A stretch of DNA of 64,000 bases from Orthonyx spaldingii. Lineage: Eukaryota > Chordata > Aves > Passeriformes > Orthonychidae. The first letter of the stretch is position 1, and each line of letters begins with the position of its first letter. Below are positions 46,401 to 59,100 of the stretch, in pieces. The position numbers and the translations under genes were made by a program. The stretch is taken from contig VZTJ01001438.1 in assembly GCA_013397795.1 (NCBI GenBank), positions 839,864 through 903,863 on the forward strand, written 5' to 3'. Under the pieces are notes generated by a model that was not told where the DNA came from, ran no database searches, and saw only the letters and a program-made list of their open reading frames with translations.

Positions 46401-49400
46401 CCAGGTTTTACAGAGGTAGCTTCAGCTTTGGAAACAAATTGTGGTGGTGCTGGGCTGCAGTCTGCTCTGTGTCCTGAATAATGGATCTATCTATGAGTCA
46501 GAAATTTCTGTCAGGTTTTTGCAAGCCTTTTGAAGAGTTGGACGTCATGAGTGTAGGTTACATGAGTCCTGCTTGTCTGCTGAAAATGCAAGACAGCTGT
46601 CATCGGTGTTCTCATGGTGCAGGTAAAGCAACAAGCTGTAATATTCTGTACTGCCTGTTGCCTTACAAGCCTCCCTCTTCTGTTTCTGCAGCTCAAACCA
46701 AGAGATTCAGACGTATGCCATTGCCTTGATCAATGCCCTCTTCCTGAAGGCACCTGAGGACAAGAGACAGGTTTGTTCTTGCCTTTTGACTTTAAACCTG
46801 AATAATGGTTGCTGCCTGGCTGTTTATGCCTCAGAAATCATATTGTCTGGGCAAGGTAGACCTCAGACCTTGCCAAGAACTTAAGTGGCTGTTTCAGTAT
46901 GGCAACATAGGAGAAAAAAAGTACCATCCCATTAATAATGTGTCCTGGAGCACACATCTATATTTAGGAGATGCTCAGAAAGGATTCTGAAAGACCTTGT
47001 GAGATGGAAAGTAATCCTCCAGACAGCACGGGAAATTTTTTTAAGTTAATTGTGTATGGGAGAGGTAGGCTGGGTAGACTCCTTGGGGCTGTGTGTACTT
47101 AATAAAAAAACACCCCACCTCCCTCTCCCCCAAAAAGGGACCTTCCTTAAGTCATAGGGGGATATTCCTGCTGGCAAATGTGAGCAATGAAACACTGTCC
47201 TGCTCTGAGGAAACTCCCAAGATCTCAGCTATGTGCAAGGTGTGCATATGTGTGTATTGTGTAGCTTTGCTGTGTTAAGCCTTTCTTCTCTAGTGCCCTG
47301 TTTGTGCCTTATTCCTGGACTCCAAGCTAAATCCTGTCTGCTTCTCTTTGTGCCTTTTTTTGCTTTCTGCCAGCAGGACAAGCTGCTTAACCCACTAGAC
47401 CTGCCCATCACTGTAAGTAACTCAAGCCTGGGGGCTGGTCATGTAGGGGAACTGTAGGCATGTTAGCTTTTCTCTAGCTACACCTCCTTGTATCCCAGGG
47501 ATGATGCCCACAGCCTCAGAGAGTGGATGAACCTAGGGAGAAGGGCGGGAGGACTCCTGGGGATGCACTCAGACTGTGGAGGGGAGAAGACTCAATAGCA
47601 GGAGAAACCCTGAATGACTTACTGTGCACACAAGGTCATACAGATGGTCATAAAAGGAAACTGATACTACAAGACTGACCAGGTGAACCAATTGTAACAC
47701 TGGAACCAGTCCTTTAGCAATCCAAATCTCCTTAAACTCACTGCAGCATGAGTTTATACCCCAGATCTCACTTGTGTGAATGACAGTTTCATATCCAGCT
47801 GCATCCTTCTAAAGATAGAACTGTTTGTCTGTGAAGAGCAGTCACGAAACTTGATGCTGACTGGGGGCTAGAGCATAAATTATGCTTAATTTGTCACTTC
47901 TCCCTTATGGGAATTGTAGTCTAAGAATGTTTTTTGCCCTGTGCTAACTCCAGGGGAATCACCACTCTTGTTAATAAATTGGTTTGGAACCTTGTGTATT
48001 GAGATAGTGGTACCTTTTTTTGTTTTCTCTGTGGCACAGAGAATGTTTCACTTTTTTCAAGGATGCAGCTCCTTCAGAGTGGAAACTGCCATCTCAATAG
48101 ATGTTACATAACTTCTAAAATTAATGGATATACCTAATACATGAAATTTTTAAAAATCATACTCCTCTGTTGGTAATTCAGCAAAGATAGTAGACTTCAC
48201 AGCAAACAAAATTCCAAGGGATCTTTCACTTTTTTTTTCCCCTCCCTTGAACACAATCCAAGTGACCACAAAGGGCCATGAAGTTGACTAAGGGACTTGG
48301 AGTATCTTCCATATGAATAGAGCCAGAGAGATTTGGGATTGCTCAGAGTCAAGAAGAGAAGGCTCGGGGAGGTCTTATGTGTTTGAATATCTGATGGAAG
48401 GGAATAAAAAAGAGGGAGCCTCACTCCTCTCAGTTGTGCCTCGTGATAGGACAAGAGGCAATGGGCACAGCTTAAAACCCAGGAAATTCACATGAACACG
48501 TGCACACACACACACACAACATAAATATGAGAGTGGTCAAACAATGGAACAGGTTACCCAGAGAGATTATGGAGTCTCCATCAGTGGAGATCTTAAAAAC
48601 CTGACTGGACACAGTCCTGGGTGGCCAGATCTGTCTGATGTTGCTTGAACCAGCGGAGTTGGACTAGATGATCTCAAGACATCTCTTTCAGCATAAATCA
48701 TTCTGTGATTCTATGACCATCAAGCAGCAAAGTGGACCTTATTGAACTCTCAGCAGAGCATAGATCCCTCAGCAGTGGTTAGACTGTGTGTGTGCTCATG
48801 CTTCTTTCTATGCTGATTAGAATTGTTTAATTGTCTTTGTCCTTCCCACTTTTTATCTGCTTCAGTCACCTGTTAACTCCATCCCGTGTACAAACCAATT
48901 CCTTCGGAGAAAGGATTCTTTGTGTCGCATGCATGAGCAAATCCTAACAACAGAGCCTTGTCCTATTCTCAGTACTACATCTCACAAATAGTAGTAGAAA
49001 ATAATGACTCAGAGGGCAGTGTGTTCTCTCTGAAAGCACCTCCTACTTCATCTCAATGCTCCTTAGATACCTTCCAGTCAAGCACTGACTCACTTGGGTT
49101 GTAACGAGCGCTGCTGGACTTGCAGCCATTAAGGCTTGGCTGTCAGTCACTGTCTTGGTATAGGAGGTTTCTGTCTGGATCAGAAGTGATAATAGGGACT
49201 TGGAACAAAGTTAATGCACACATTTTACCAGACTTCTTACTCTGTCAAGAGTAATGTGGATATGAGCAGTTGGAAAGTCTTGGATTGCTCAGAATGTACA
49301 GCTGATTGAGTGCAATTGTCTGAGACTCCACATCTGCTCCCAATTCTCAATCTGCACTGCACAGGAATGTGAAGAGATCTCAGGCTGTCAGTTCTTTTGG

Positions 49401-52400
49401 ACGTCTTCCAGATGATATAATACCCAGCAGATTTTTCTTAGCCAAAAAATTTTGCTTGTAGCAGCAAACTCATGATAATATTCCATCTTGACGTTAGCAC
49501 TTGTGCCATTCTCCTCGCAGGGGTAATGAGGTCACTGGTGTGTTAGAAAGTGCATTTTCACAATTTACAAGGAAAGCACAGGTTAGGTTTTTGCAGGTGC
49601 ATGTATAATTGCTGCTGGAACTGAAGGCATCTTGCATCTGCTGTGACTGTTTGTCATTGTGACTTGATGTTTGAGGAAGCCACACAGTCAAGAGGGAAAC
49701 TGGAAGCTTTCCTCTAAGCATGAAAATTATTAGCCTGTGTTTTTTGTAAACTGAAATACTTCTGCAAATTGTCCTTAAGCTGACTTCTGAACATCTCTTT
49801 AGGAGCTGGACAAAGGAATAAATTTCAGAGGGAGAGTTTTTGAGAGGGAGGAGGCCTGAAACCTGCATCCCATAGCCCTTGTTATCTTCGGTGTTTACCT
49901 TGGTGTAGGAAGCTGTGAAATACTAATTGGAGGAAGCTCTTGTAGATGGCAGATTTTTCCTGGGCAACCCACAGACCCTGCTGCCATATCTCCTAATAGT
50001 GAAGTATCATTTGATGTCCAACATAAAGCTGAATTTGTTTCTGTGCTTTGACTATGCCAGTGCCTTTCTCCACGCTAGTGATGTGCTGTAGGGGAGCCAG
50101 CTGTGAGTTGTGGTGAGATGCCATGCTAAATTGACAGTCTGTAGAAAAGCACTTTGTTGTGTGCCAGTGCTGTCTCCAATTCATAGGCTTCTTTCATTTT
50201 CTCCTTTCTGCACGGTGTGGGCTTTTTGTTTATATTTCACTCATGTTATTTCATCTTTAAATTCCACAACAGGAAATGGCTAATGCATTTGCCCAGAAGC
50301 ACCTGAGGTCTATAATCCTAAATGTAAGTATGTCTGGAATGACAGAGTGCTTCCTAATGTCTTCTCAATGGAGGTTTCACTTGTGCATAGTGTAAATTCT
50401 GCTGCCCTAAGGGCACTTTCAGAAGAGTGACTTTTTCAAAGGTAAAACTTGTTCAAAAGAGAGTTATCATGATGCTGCTTTCTGCTCTTACAGAGCATTG
50501 TAATTATGCTTCTGTTGGAATACGGAGGTTAAACAACTGAATCTTCATACAGAGAGATGTACATGCAGTCTGCCATATGCCTAGGGCTGATACTTCAGCT
50601 TTTATTTGCATTCTTCTGATTTCCACCCTTTCCTTTGTTTTGCAGCATGTTATCAGAGGAAACCGCCCCATTAAAACAGAAATGGCACATCAGCTCTACG
50701 TCCTACAGGTCCTGACCTTTAATCTCCTGGAAGAGAGAATGATGACCAAGATGGACCCCAATGATCAGGTCACTATTAGAGCTGAGTAAGATCTGATAGA
50801 ATACAATAGACAAGGGGCTTATTCCTGAGCTCCCTAGCTCTATAGGATTTGCAGTAGATGGTGCATAAGGTTGTAAACTCACCCCTCACATTGTAAACCT
50901 TGAGATTAAGGTTTGCTCTTGACCATCCTGCTGCATGCTGTAGGACTCTGAGATGTAAGTGGGCACTCCTTTCTTGACCAGTGTGATGCCAGCTGCCAAA
51001 CTGGTTACTTTACCTCTATGGAGGGCACATCATTGTATCCATTTCCTTACAGTATAGGAGGAAAACTGGGCATTTTAAAGGTATCTATTATTCAACTGCA
51101 TTGCAGTCTTTTATGAGAAATGCCATAGCATTATCTGAATGCCTAGAAATTGCCTGTAACTAAACTTGCAGTTAAAGAAAAATGCAACCAAATATTTTGC
51201 ATTACCCACTGTACTGAGACTTGCCATTTTGAAATGGATTGCCTCTTTGTGCATAATGTTAATGACCTTTGGCATCTCTCTCTTTTCATTGTGTGAGCTC
51301 TGAAGAGAGATGCAGGACTGTGCATTATGTGAAAATACTGCTGTAGTGATTGATCACGTTACCATTTCCCTGCCTTCTGTCCTTCAGGCACAGAGAGACA
51401 TCATATTTGAGTTGAGAAGAATTGCATTTGATGCAGAGTCTGACAGCAACACCGTCCCTGGCAGTGGAACAGAGAAACGCAAAGCCATGTACACCAAGGA
51501 CTACAAGATGCTGGGATTCACTGTATGCATCTAGAGAGTGACTATAAACCTTGTGAAGGCAATCTAAGCAATCTCTGTCAGAGTTGTGGGGAAATAAGGA
51601 ACAGAAATAGCTGTTTCCTTTACCATACTTCAGCATCTGAGTTTAGAGATTCAGTTACACTCACACTCCTGGGGGAGATCATTATGAACTTGCTGATGGG
51701 TTAATTGCCAGGGCTCATTAGGCACATTCTCTGGAGGTATTTCCTCACCATATGCACCTATGCTATGAAGAACTTGGTATCAGCCTCTCCTCTAGAAAGT
51801 CTGGATAGCATTGTCAGCAGGTGTCCAAGGTTACCTCTTGAATAGATGTGAGGGAGTGCTTGATGAACAGGTGGTTTAAAATTCATTCAGAAAAGGTTCT
51901 CACACAATTTCTTTGAGCTAATTTGTTTGGATTCTTTCTACACACTGTTTTGACAGAATCACATCAATCCAGCCATGGATTTTACACAGACTCCTCCTGG
52001 GATGCTGGCATTGGACAACATGCTCTACTTGGCCAAATTTCATCAGGACACCTATATCAGGGTATGTGAAGCTGCTGATTTTTAGAGATGCCAACACCTC
52101 AGCAGCTCTGCTAAGTGTGTGTGGTGGCATCCTGTTCTTGTAGATTGTTCTGGAGAACAGCAGTCGAGAAGATAAACACGAGTGTCCCTTTGGGCGCAGT
52201 GCCATTGAGCTCACCAGGATGCTTTGTGAGATCCTGCAAGTTGGGGAGCTCCGTAAGTACCATCTATTACCCACATTTACAAGTTGCTGGGCTGATGCTT
52301 CTAGAAACCAATATTCACAAGCACTCGTACCTTTATCTCACTTTCTGCCATGTAGGGACAGGGGGAGCTTGGAGTTGGCACTGTTGGTGTCCCAGTGATA

Positions 52401-55400
52401 ATACCACTATCAAAATAAAGTAAGAAATTTTGGTGTGTGCACTCTGGTTCTCCCAGAAAACTGACACAAGCAGAAAGCTTCAACTACCCAGAACTTCAGC
52501 AGGGCGCTGCATTAAAAAAAAATAGTCTTGAAACCATCATGAACTTGGGAAAAGTTTATTAGGTCTGACAGTCTCAAAACGACATTCTTAGAAAATTAAC
52601 CAACGTAAGAAATTCCACCAGAGGAAGGTGGGAAACACTGCAAGGAGTTATTTTGGGGAATCAGGATGAAAAGAGCGTGAGTCACAGAGGTTTGCATGGT
52701 GAAGTGTGGGGATAGTTGCTGTTGTCAATAAACTGTCTATGGGGTGACAAAGTATTGAACTGTGTTAATCTCTTGGAGTAAGTACTGTTGCACACCCTCA
52801 GGTGTCTGTCATTGTGGTGGACTTCAGTTACTCCGAGTACCTTTTGTCCAGTCTGCTCACATGGTTGTGGTTTGTTTCTTTCTGAAGCCAATGAAGGCCG
52901 GAATGACTATCACCCCATGTTTTTCACCCACGACCGTGCATTTGAGGAGCTGTTTGCCATCTGTATCCAGCTGTTGAACAAGACCTGGAAAGAAATGAGG
53001 GCGACAGCAGAAGATTTTAATAAGGTCAGGGTGGAGAAGAGATATTTTTGTAAAATCTTTTGCAGATTAGCACATGTTCACTCAGCCTGTACATTTGGAT
53101 AAAGAGTAGGGCACAAACAATGTGACAGGGCATTGCTATGGGCTGTAAGGGAGGATGGCTCAACTTTTATTTGGTATGGTCTGAGGTGATTCTTGGTTCT
53201 TCTGGATCTTTGAAGTCACTAGTACGCTGATACTTCTGGCCCCAGTTCTGGTCAGTTCTTTGCTGCCACTGAGCTGTGCCCTGATCCTCTGCTGCCGTTA
53301 AGCAGCAAGAAGGTGACTTGTTTTTCTTCCTGGCGCACCTCTTTAGGTTATGCAGGTTGTGAGGGAACAGATCACACGGGCTCTCCCCTCTAAACCAAAC
53401 TCCTTGGACCAGTTCAAGAGCAAACTGCGCAGCCTGAGCTATTCCGAGATTCTGCGGCTACGCCAGTCTGAGAGAATGAGCCAAGACGACTTCCAGTCTC
53501 CACCTATTGTGTACGTGCCTAACAAAAACAGTTGCCTTCCATCCTTGCCATTATCTCTATTTTCTGCTTACTCTTCCATATTTGACTGCCAGGGAGCTGA
53601 GAGAGAAAATCCAGCCTGAAATCTTGGAGCTGATAAAGCAACAGCGCCTGAACAGGCTTTGTGAGGGAAGCAGCTTTAGAAAAATTGGAAATCGCAGAAG
53701 ACAAGGTAAGGTGACAGTGCCTACTGCATTTTTTCGTGTGAAGAACTGTAGCAAATAAGATCTAATTAATTAATCTGTCAGCAGGCATGTTGCCAGAAAG
53801 AAAAGCTGGTTACTTGAGCTGTCCATATCAGCCAGTAGTTTGGGATAGCACAGATGTGCGTTTCTAAGAACACAGCCATCCCCTCATGAAAAAGAAGCTG
53901 TGCCGAGGAGGCGAGCGGATGGATTGGGGGGAGAGGCTGTAGTGGCAAGATGTGAATGATCTTGCTCAGCTTACTCTGCTTGGTGTATGTTCCAGAAAGA
54001 TTCTGGTATTGTCGCCTGGCTCTGAATCACAAGGTGCTACACTATGGAGATCTGGAAGACAATGCCCAGGGGGAAGTGACCTTTGAATCTCTACAAGAAA
54101 AAAGTAAGTCCTGATTACAGGCTGTGCACTCTTCTGTGCTCTGCTGTGTAGAGGCCGAATGTAATCCTAGAGAAAGATGTAAGAGCCATGGCTGAAGCCC
54201 TGACTAAGGGGATACCGACTTTTGGTCCTTGCTCAAACTCTTCAAGTCTTCGAATTGCTTAGTATTTCTTTTTTAACAGCCAGCTGCAGGATGGTAATGT
54301 GTTTTGGAAAACTGCACTAAGGAGCTAAAAAACCAAACAGTGTTCAGTTGCAAAGACAAAACAAAATTCTGTCTTTTCCTGGTTAGGATTGCTTGTTTGG
54401 GAGTTTTACTTTTTCACTGTTAGTTCCAGTTGCAGACATCAAAGCCATTGTCACAGGGAAGGATTGTCCACACATGAAGGAGAAAAGTGCACTGAAACAG
54501 AACAAGGCAAGTGTTCTCTTTTTGCTGTCATCAGTATCTAATGCTGTAGCATTTAAGACTGTGGAAGTGAGCAACAGGAGTGAATGATCTCCCCCACTGC
54601 AGGTGTGTTGTGTACAAACCCCAGCTCCTGTCTGGACCCTTTCCTAGTATTGCTTTGTGACTGCAAGGAGCTGTGAGCATGGTGTGATTGTGCTATGGTC
54701 TCTTCGGAATTGCTCAGAATACCAATACGGGAAAGTATACTGAGCTGCAGCAAGGCAGCTCTCTCGGGGTGGCAGGCAGAAGGTGCTGTACTGTTTTGTT
54801 CACTTGGTGAGTGAAAGATTCTTTTTCCATTTAGGAAGTGTTAGAATTGGCCTTCTCCATATTATACGATCCCGATGAGACCTTGAACTTCATTGCACCT
54901 AATAAATATGAGGTAAGGAACGTAGTGGTTAAGCAGTAGAATATATAGCAATTAACTTCAGAGATTAAGAAGGATTGGTTGCTTCTCATTAGAGACTCGA
55001 GCAGGATATCTCTCACCAGGTTCATTGATAGAATATGTTGGTGATGCTGAGTATGAACCATCTTTTTCTTCCCTTATCTTTTTCATTTAAAAAGAAGAAA
55101 AATCCCACACTAATTTCCCCTAGTCTGGACTGCTACTTTTTTTCCTTGTATGATGCCTAGAAAAGGTTTACTTTTGTCATTTGTTGTGCCACAGTATAAG
55201 CTCTTGTCCCTCTACTACAGCCGTGGGCTCACACTTTCCCCTAGGCTTGTAACTTCCATTGGAAATCTCTGTGGGCACTGTTGTAGCATTGGAGGTGGGT
55301 TTTTTTCCCTACATATTGGCTCCCTCCAGTGTCTCCTGTCTTGAAGCTCTCTAATTTCTGCATGGATGGAAAGATTCAACATAAGGCATCATTTATGCCT

Positions 55401-55632
55401 GAAGTTGTGAATTACCCCTTCTTTTCCACAGTACTGTATCTGGATTGATGGGCTTAATGCTCTCTTGGGGAAGGACATGTCCAGTGAGCTGACCAAGAGT
55501 GACCTGGACACGCTGCTGAGCATGGAAATGAAGCTGAGGCTCCTGGACTTGGAGAACATCCAGATCCCCGAAGCGCCGCCGCCGATCCCCAAGGAGCCGA
55601 GCAGCTACGACTTCGTGTACCACTACGGCTGA
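40435..55632 (+). CDS. ELMO2: Engulfment and cell motility protein 2
   Basis: Partner of DOCK1-type GEFs in Rac activation for phagocytosis and migration. Coding exons: 40435-40512, 40647-40687, 41181-41253, 41560-41610, 42573-42754, 43547-43646, 43842-43993, 46692-46770, (47377-47412 optional), 50273-50323, 50646-50768, 51388-51522, 51957-52061, 52144-52252, 52888-53024, 53347-53510, 53593-53705, 53996-54103, 54424-54506, 54835-54912, 55432-55632. Without the microexon the sum is 2163 nt, 720 residues, the human length. N-terminal Ras-binding region ([17 protein letters not shown]), armadillo-like repeats, ELMO domain, PH domain with [19 protein letters not shown], and the C-terminal PPPIPKEP ligand for the DOCK SH3. 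Start MPPPSDIVK is the family start. The intron after 54506 uses a GC donor. Confidence 0.98.
43994..46691. other. ELMO2 intron with an LTR insertion
   Basis: A 2.7-kb intron. Its left part holds no recognised element; its right third holds the ERV LTR described separately (45535-46105). Confidence 0.55.
45535..46105 (+). mobile_element. Solo LTR of a widespread avian endogenous retrovirus family
   Basis: Recognised by an ordered set of family landmarks: GGCTGAGATGGAGTT, GCTGATGCTGAGCAGTGCT, GGGAGGGGACACAGCCAGGG, CAGCTGACCCAACCTGACCA, ATGACATCTGCTCAGCAATA (TATA region), CGCTTTCC-like GCCCTGCTTCCCAGG, TTTATTAAGCTGCCTTTAT and a terminal TGGTGTCCAGCCAGGGT. Well diverged from the family consensus as I remember it, so an old copy. 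No internal genes. Ends are approximate. Confidence 0.7.
47377..47412 (+). other. ELMO2: ELMO2 36-nt in-frame microexon
   Basis: Encodes [12 protein letters not shown] between KRQ and EMANAF, preserving frame, with donor ACT|GTAAGT and a tandem acceptor CAGCAG. I recall a nearly identical 12-residue insert (DKHLNPLDLPVT) in longer mammalian ELMO2 forms of 732 residues, so this is a conserved alternative exon and not noise. Confidence 0.85.
47413..50272. other. ELMO2 intron after the microexon (2.9 kb)
   Basis: Contains a (CA)n tract at about 48503-48519 and a CR1 tail at 48535-48720. No further exon was recognised. Confidence 0.55.
48535..48720 (+). mobile_element. CR1 LINE 3' fragment in an ELMO2 intron
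   Basis: AATGGAACAGGTTACCCAGAG, ATTATGGAGTCTCCATCAG, GACTGGACACAGTCCTGGG, GAGTTGGACTAGATGATCTC and ATTCTGTGATTCTATGA mark a CR1 tail in sense orientation; a short CA repeat abuts it. Confidence 0.9.
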
Positions 55633-55838
55633 GGGCCCCGCTGCGCTGCCGCCGGCGCCTGCACCGAGCCCGCTCGGGGCTGCTGCCGTGCCGGGCGCCC
55701 GGGGCGGGGGTCCCGCTGCCCGCCCGCCTTTTGTATCGGTTCCAATAATAACCAGTAGCGCTCCTCGCCGCCGCCGCCTCCGCCTCTTTCCGCCCTGCGC
55801 GGAGCGTCACCGCGGCGCGCCCGCCCCGCTCCGGCACC
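55633..55838 (+). other. ELMO2 3' UTR start running into a CpG island
   Basis: GC-rich sequence between the ELMO2 stop and the next gap. No AATAAA is present before the gap, only AATAAT at 55745-55750, so the ELMO2 3' end is either there or inside the gap, overlapping the SLC35C2 promoter region. Confidence 0.5.
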
Positions 55839-56105
55839 NNNNNNNNNNNNNNNNNNNNNNNNNNNNNNNNNNNNNNNNNNNNNNNNNNNNNNNNNNNNNN
55901 NNNNNNNNNNNNNNNNNNNNNNNNNNNNNNNNNNNNNNNNNNNNNNNNNNNNNNNNNNNNNNNNNNNNNNNNNNNNNNNNNNNNNNNNNNNNNNNNNNNN
56001 NNNNNNNNNNNNNNNNNNNNNNNNNNNNNNNNNNNNNNNNNNNNNNNNNNNNNNNNNNNNNNNNNNNNNNNNNNNNNNNNNNNNNNNNNNNNNNNNNNNN
56101 NNNNN
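55839..56105. other. Assembly gap (267 N) upstream of SLC35C2
   Basis: Run of N within a CpG island. The N-terminal exon of SLC35C2 (the first transmembrane segment in mammals) and its promoter are expected here. Confidence 0.95.
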
Positions 56106-56165
56106 CGGTGCGGGGTGGCGGCGGCGGGAGGGCGGCGGCGGTGACAGCGGCTGTCGGTCCCGCAG

Positions 56166-59100
56166 AGCTTCCCGTTCCCGCTGCTGGTCACGCTGCTGCA
56201 CCTGCTGCTCATCTTCGCTCTCGCGGCGCTCGCCCGCGCCCTGGCGCGCTGCCGCTCCGGGCGGCCGCGGGCAGCGCTGTCCTGGGCCGACTGCCTCCGC
56301 CGGGCCGCCCCCGCAGGTACGGCCGGGCACGGGAGGGGACGGGAGCGGGGCGGCGGAGCTGGAGCGGGACATAAGTTCGAGGCACAACCATATAAGAAAG
56401 ACATTAAGCTGTTGGAGAGCATCCAGAGGAGAGCCACAAGGATGGTGATGGGAGTGGAGGGGAAGCTTATGAGGAGCAGTTAAGGTGGCTTGGTGTGTTC
56501 AGTATGGAGACTGAGGGGAGACCTCGTTTTGGTCTTCAGCATCCTGACGAGGGGAAGCAGAGGGCCAGGCACTGATGTCTTCACTCTCATGACCAGTGAC
56601 AGGATCCAGGAGAACATACGAAGCTGAATCAGAGGAGGTGTAGGGTGGATATTAGGAATAGGTTTTCACCCAGAGAGTGGTTGAACACTGGAACGGGCTC
56701 CCCAGGGCAGTGGTCACAGCACCAAGACTGCCTGAGTTGAGAAAGCATTTGGACAATGTCTCAGGCACATGGTGGGATCCTTGGGGTGTCCTGTGCAGGG
56801 CCAGGAGTTGCACTCCATGATCCTGGTGGGTCCCTTCCAACTCAGCATATTCCATGATTCTGTGAGGCTGCTCGGGAGTGCCCATGGCACTCTGGCTGCT
56901 TCCAGAGCCATTTGTCTGCCTGGGGTGGTCGGGTCCAATCCCCTGGGATGGGGTGAGCCATGGGGTGCAGCCGTGGCTCCAGCCCCTGTGTTTCCCTACC
57001 AGGTGCAGGGCAGGTGTAGTTCCTACTTAAAACTTCAGCCTGAGACGTGCTACCTTCATGGCTCATTACAAAGGTGTGTGAGAATAGGGAGAGGCCACAC
57101 AGAACATGACTTTCTGAAGGAGCCACAAGAGCATGAGAACAATGAGAACCTTCTACAGTACCTTGATAAGTTGTCTCTGCAAGTAACATTTTCTCTCCAA
57201 CATCAGGCCGTGCATTTATGTTAACTCAGCATCTTTCTCAGGTTGGAGTTTGGTAGAGAATTCATCATACACGGCACACAGAGCTATACCTGAGACCAAG
57301 GAGTGAAGCTCCTACTCGGAGCACAGAACTGTAACTACTTCTGCAGTTCTTTGGCTGTGTGTTCTATTGGCTCCCACAGAACAGCATCTGGTCTATGATC
57401 TCTGGCAAGGTTTGCAATACCTTACGTGCCCCATGGTTTCTTGAAAAATGCTTACTCCACATCTGCAGCAATTTTACTTTTCAGCATAGCCTGCCCTTGG
57501 ATCAGTAACACTATTTCCTGTGGTAGAAAACTTCCATAGACGGGAGAATAGACTGTAACAAAAGCTGCACCAGGGTTAAGGCTGTGTGCAAATAATTGTT
57601 GCTTCTTCAGGCTTCTTGCAGTGGCCCTCAAACTTACAAGTTATCATGCTCTGATACATTCAAGAAAGACTTTATGCAAATCTGCAATCACTTTCAGTCA
57701 CAGGGAGGGCAAGAGTTATTTCTGGCTTTTTCATAATGCATGTTGAGTGAGTTGTAATGCTGAGCCCAAGTTGAGTCACAGGGAACAGGACAGAAACATA
57801 AAGAGTTGAGAATATCTGAGTTATGTTGGTTCTGAAGAGTTAACTTGAGGAGAGCATTTTTTTTTCCCCTGGTCTGCTCTGCTCTCTATGTTCAGGGCCA
57901 TGAAGCAGGGTTTTGTGGTGGGTTTGTTTAATGTCATGGAAGACAGTTAACTTCAGGACTTTTTCATTGATTCTTTAGCTCTGTCAACTTCCTTGGATAT
58001 TGGGCTGAGTAACTGGAGCTTCCTGTACGTCACTGTCTCCCTGTGAGTACAAACACCACATTCCCTGGGAGACTCTGGTGGGATTTGGAAAGTGCTTTGC
58101 CAGGGTCTCTTTCTTGAATAGGTGTTTGGTTTGTGGGGTCAGCATGCAGGGTCTGTGATAGTTTGCTCATAGCAATGTAAAAATGGGTGATTGGTCCCTA
58201 ATAGTACTTTGATGGGAAGAACTACATTGAAGGAGTCTGACAGTTTATTTTGGTTCTTAACAGCTACACGATGACCAAATCCTCTGCCATTCTCTTCATC
58301 CTGCTTTTCTCACTGCTCTTCAAGCTGGAGGAAATGGTAAGGGTCCCACACAATGTTTTTTGAAGGGAGGTCAGACCCCGGGGAAATAGGCAGTGCATGT
58401 ACAAGAAACATTTAAGTAGAGGAAGGATGCAATTATGTGGGAATCTGAAAAGAAGGACAGGTCTGTTGTGTTTGCTCTCCTGCAGAGAGTGACATTGCTG
58501 CTGGTGGTTCTGCTCATCGCTGGGGGACTCTTCATGTTCACCTACAAATCCACACAGTTCAATGCACAGGGGTTCGTGCTGGTGCTCTGTGCCTCTTTCC
58601 TGGGGGGCATTCGCTGGACTCTCACACAGATGCTGATGCAGAAGGCTGAACTGGGTATGTAGGGTGTTAGGAGGGGGTGGTGGAGCTGGTAACAGGGAGG
58701 GGAACCAGGAGAGGTGATAGCCCTTGCTGCAGAAACAAAACATCTCATTTAAGGGAAAGCATTTGACACCTTGGGCATGGGATATCTGTTCATGGGTAAT
58801 GAAGGTGGCTTGGTGTCTGCAGCAGCACAAGTGGGGGCATCACATATAAGTTGTATGTCTAGGAATGTGGCTAATAAAGGCTCTGGGACCTGTGTTATTC
58901 CCTGGCTTGTTGCTACCTGATCTATTATTGATTCTCCTCTTTCAGGGCTCCAGAATCCCATTGATATCATGTTTCACCTGCAGCCGCTCATGTTCCTGGG
59001 GCTCTTCCCACTCTTTGCGGTGTTTGAGGGTGCGTGAGTTAATTAGAGAAAGCAGGGATAGCTTTATAGAGTGGTTGGGAGATTGCTTAGCAGTTTGTTG

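Noticed and set aside
55454..56437. Open frames antisense to the ELMO2 end and SLC35C2 start
   Set aside because: They cross N and are opposite to well-supported coding exons.
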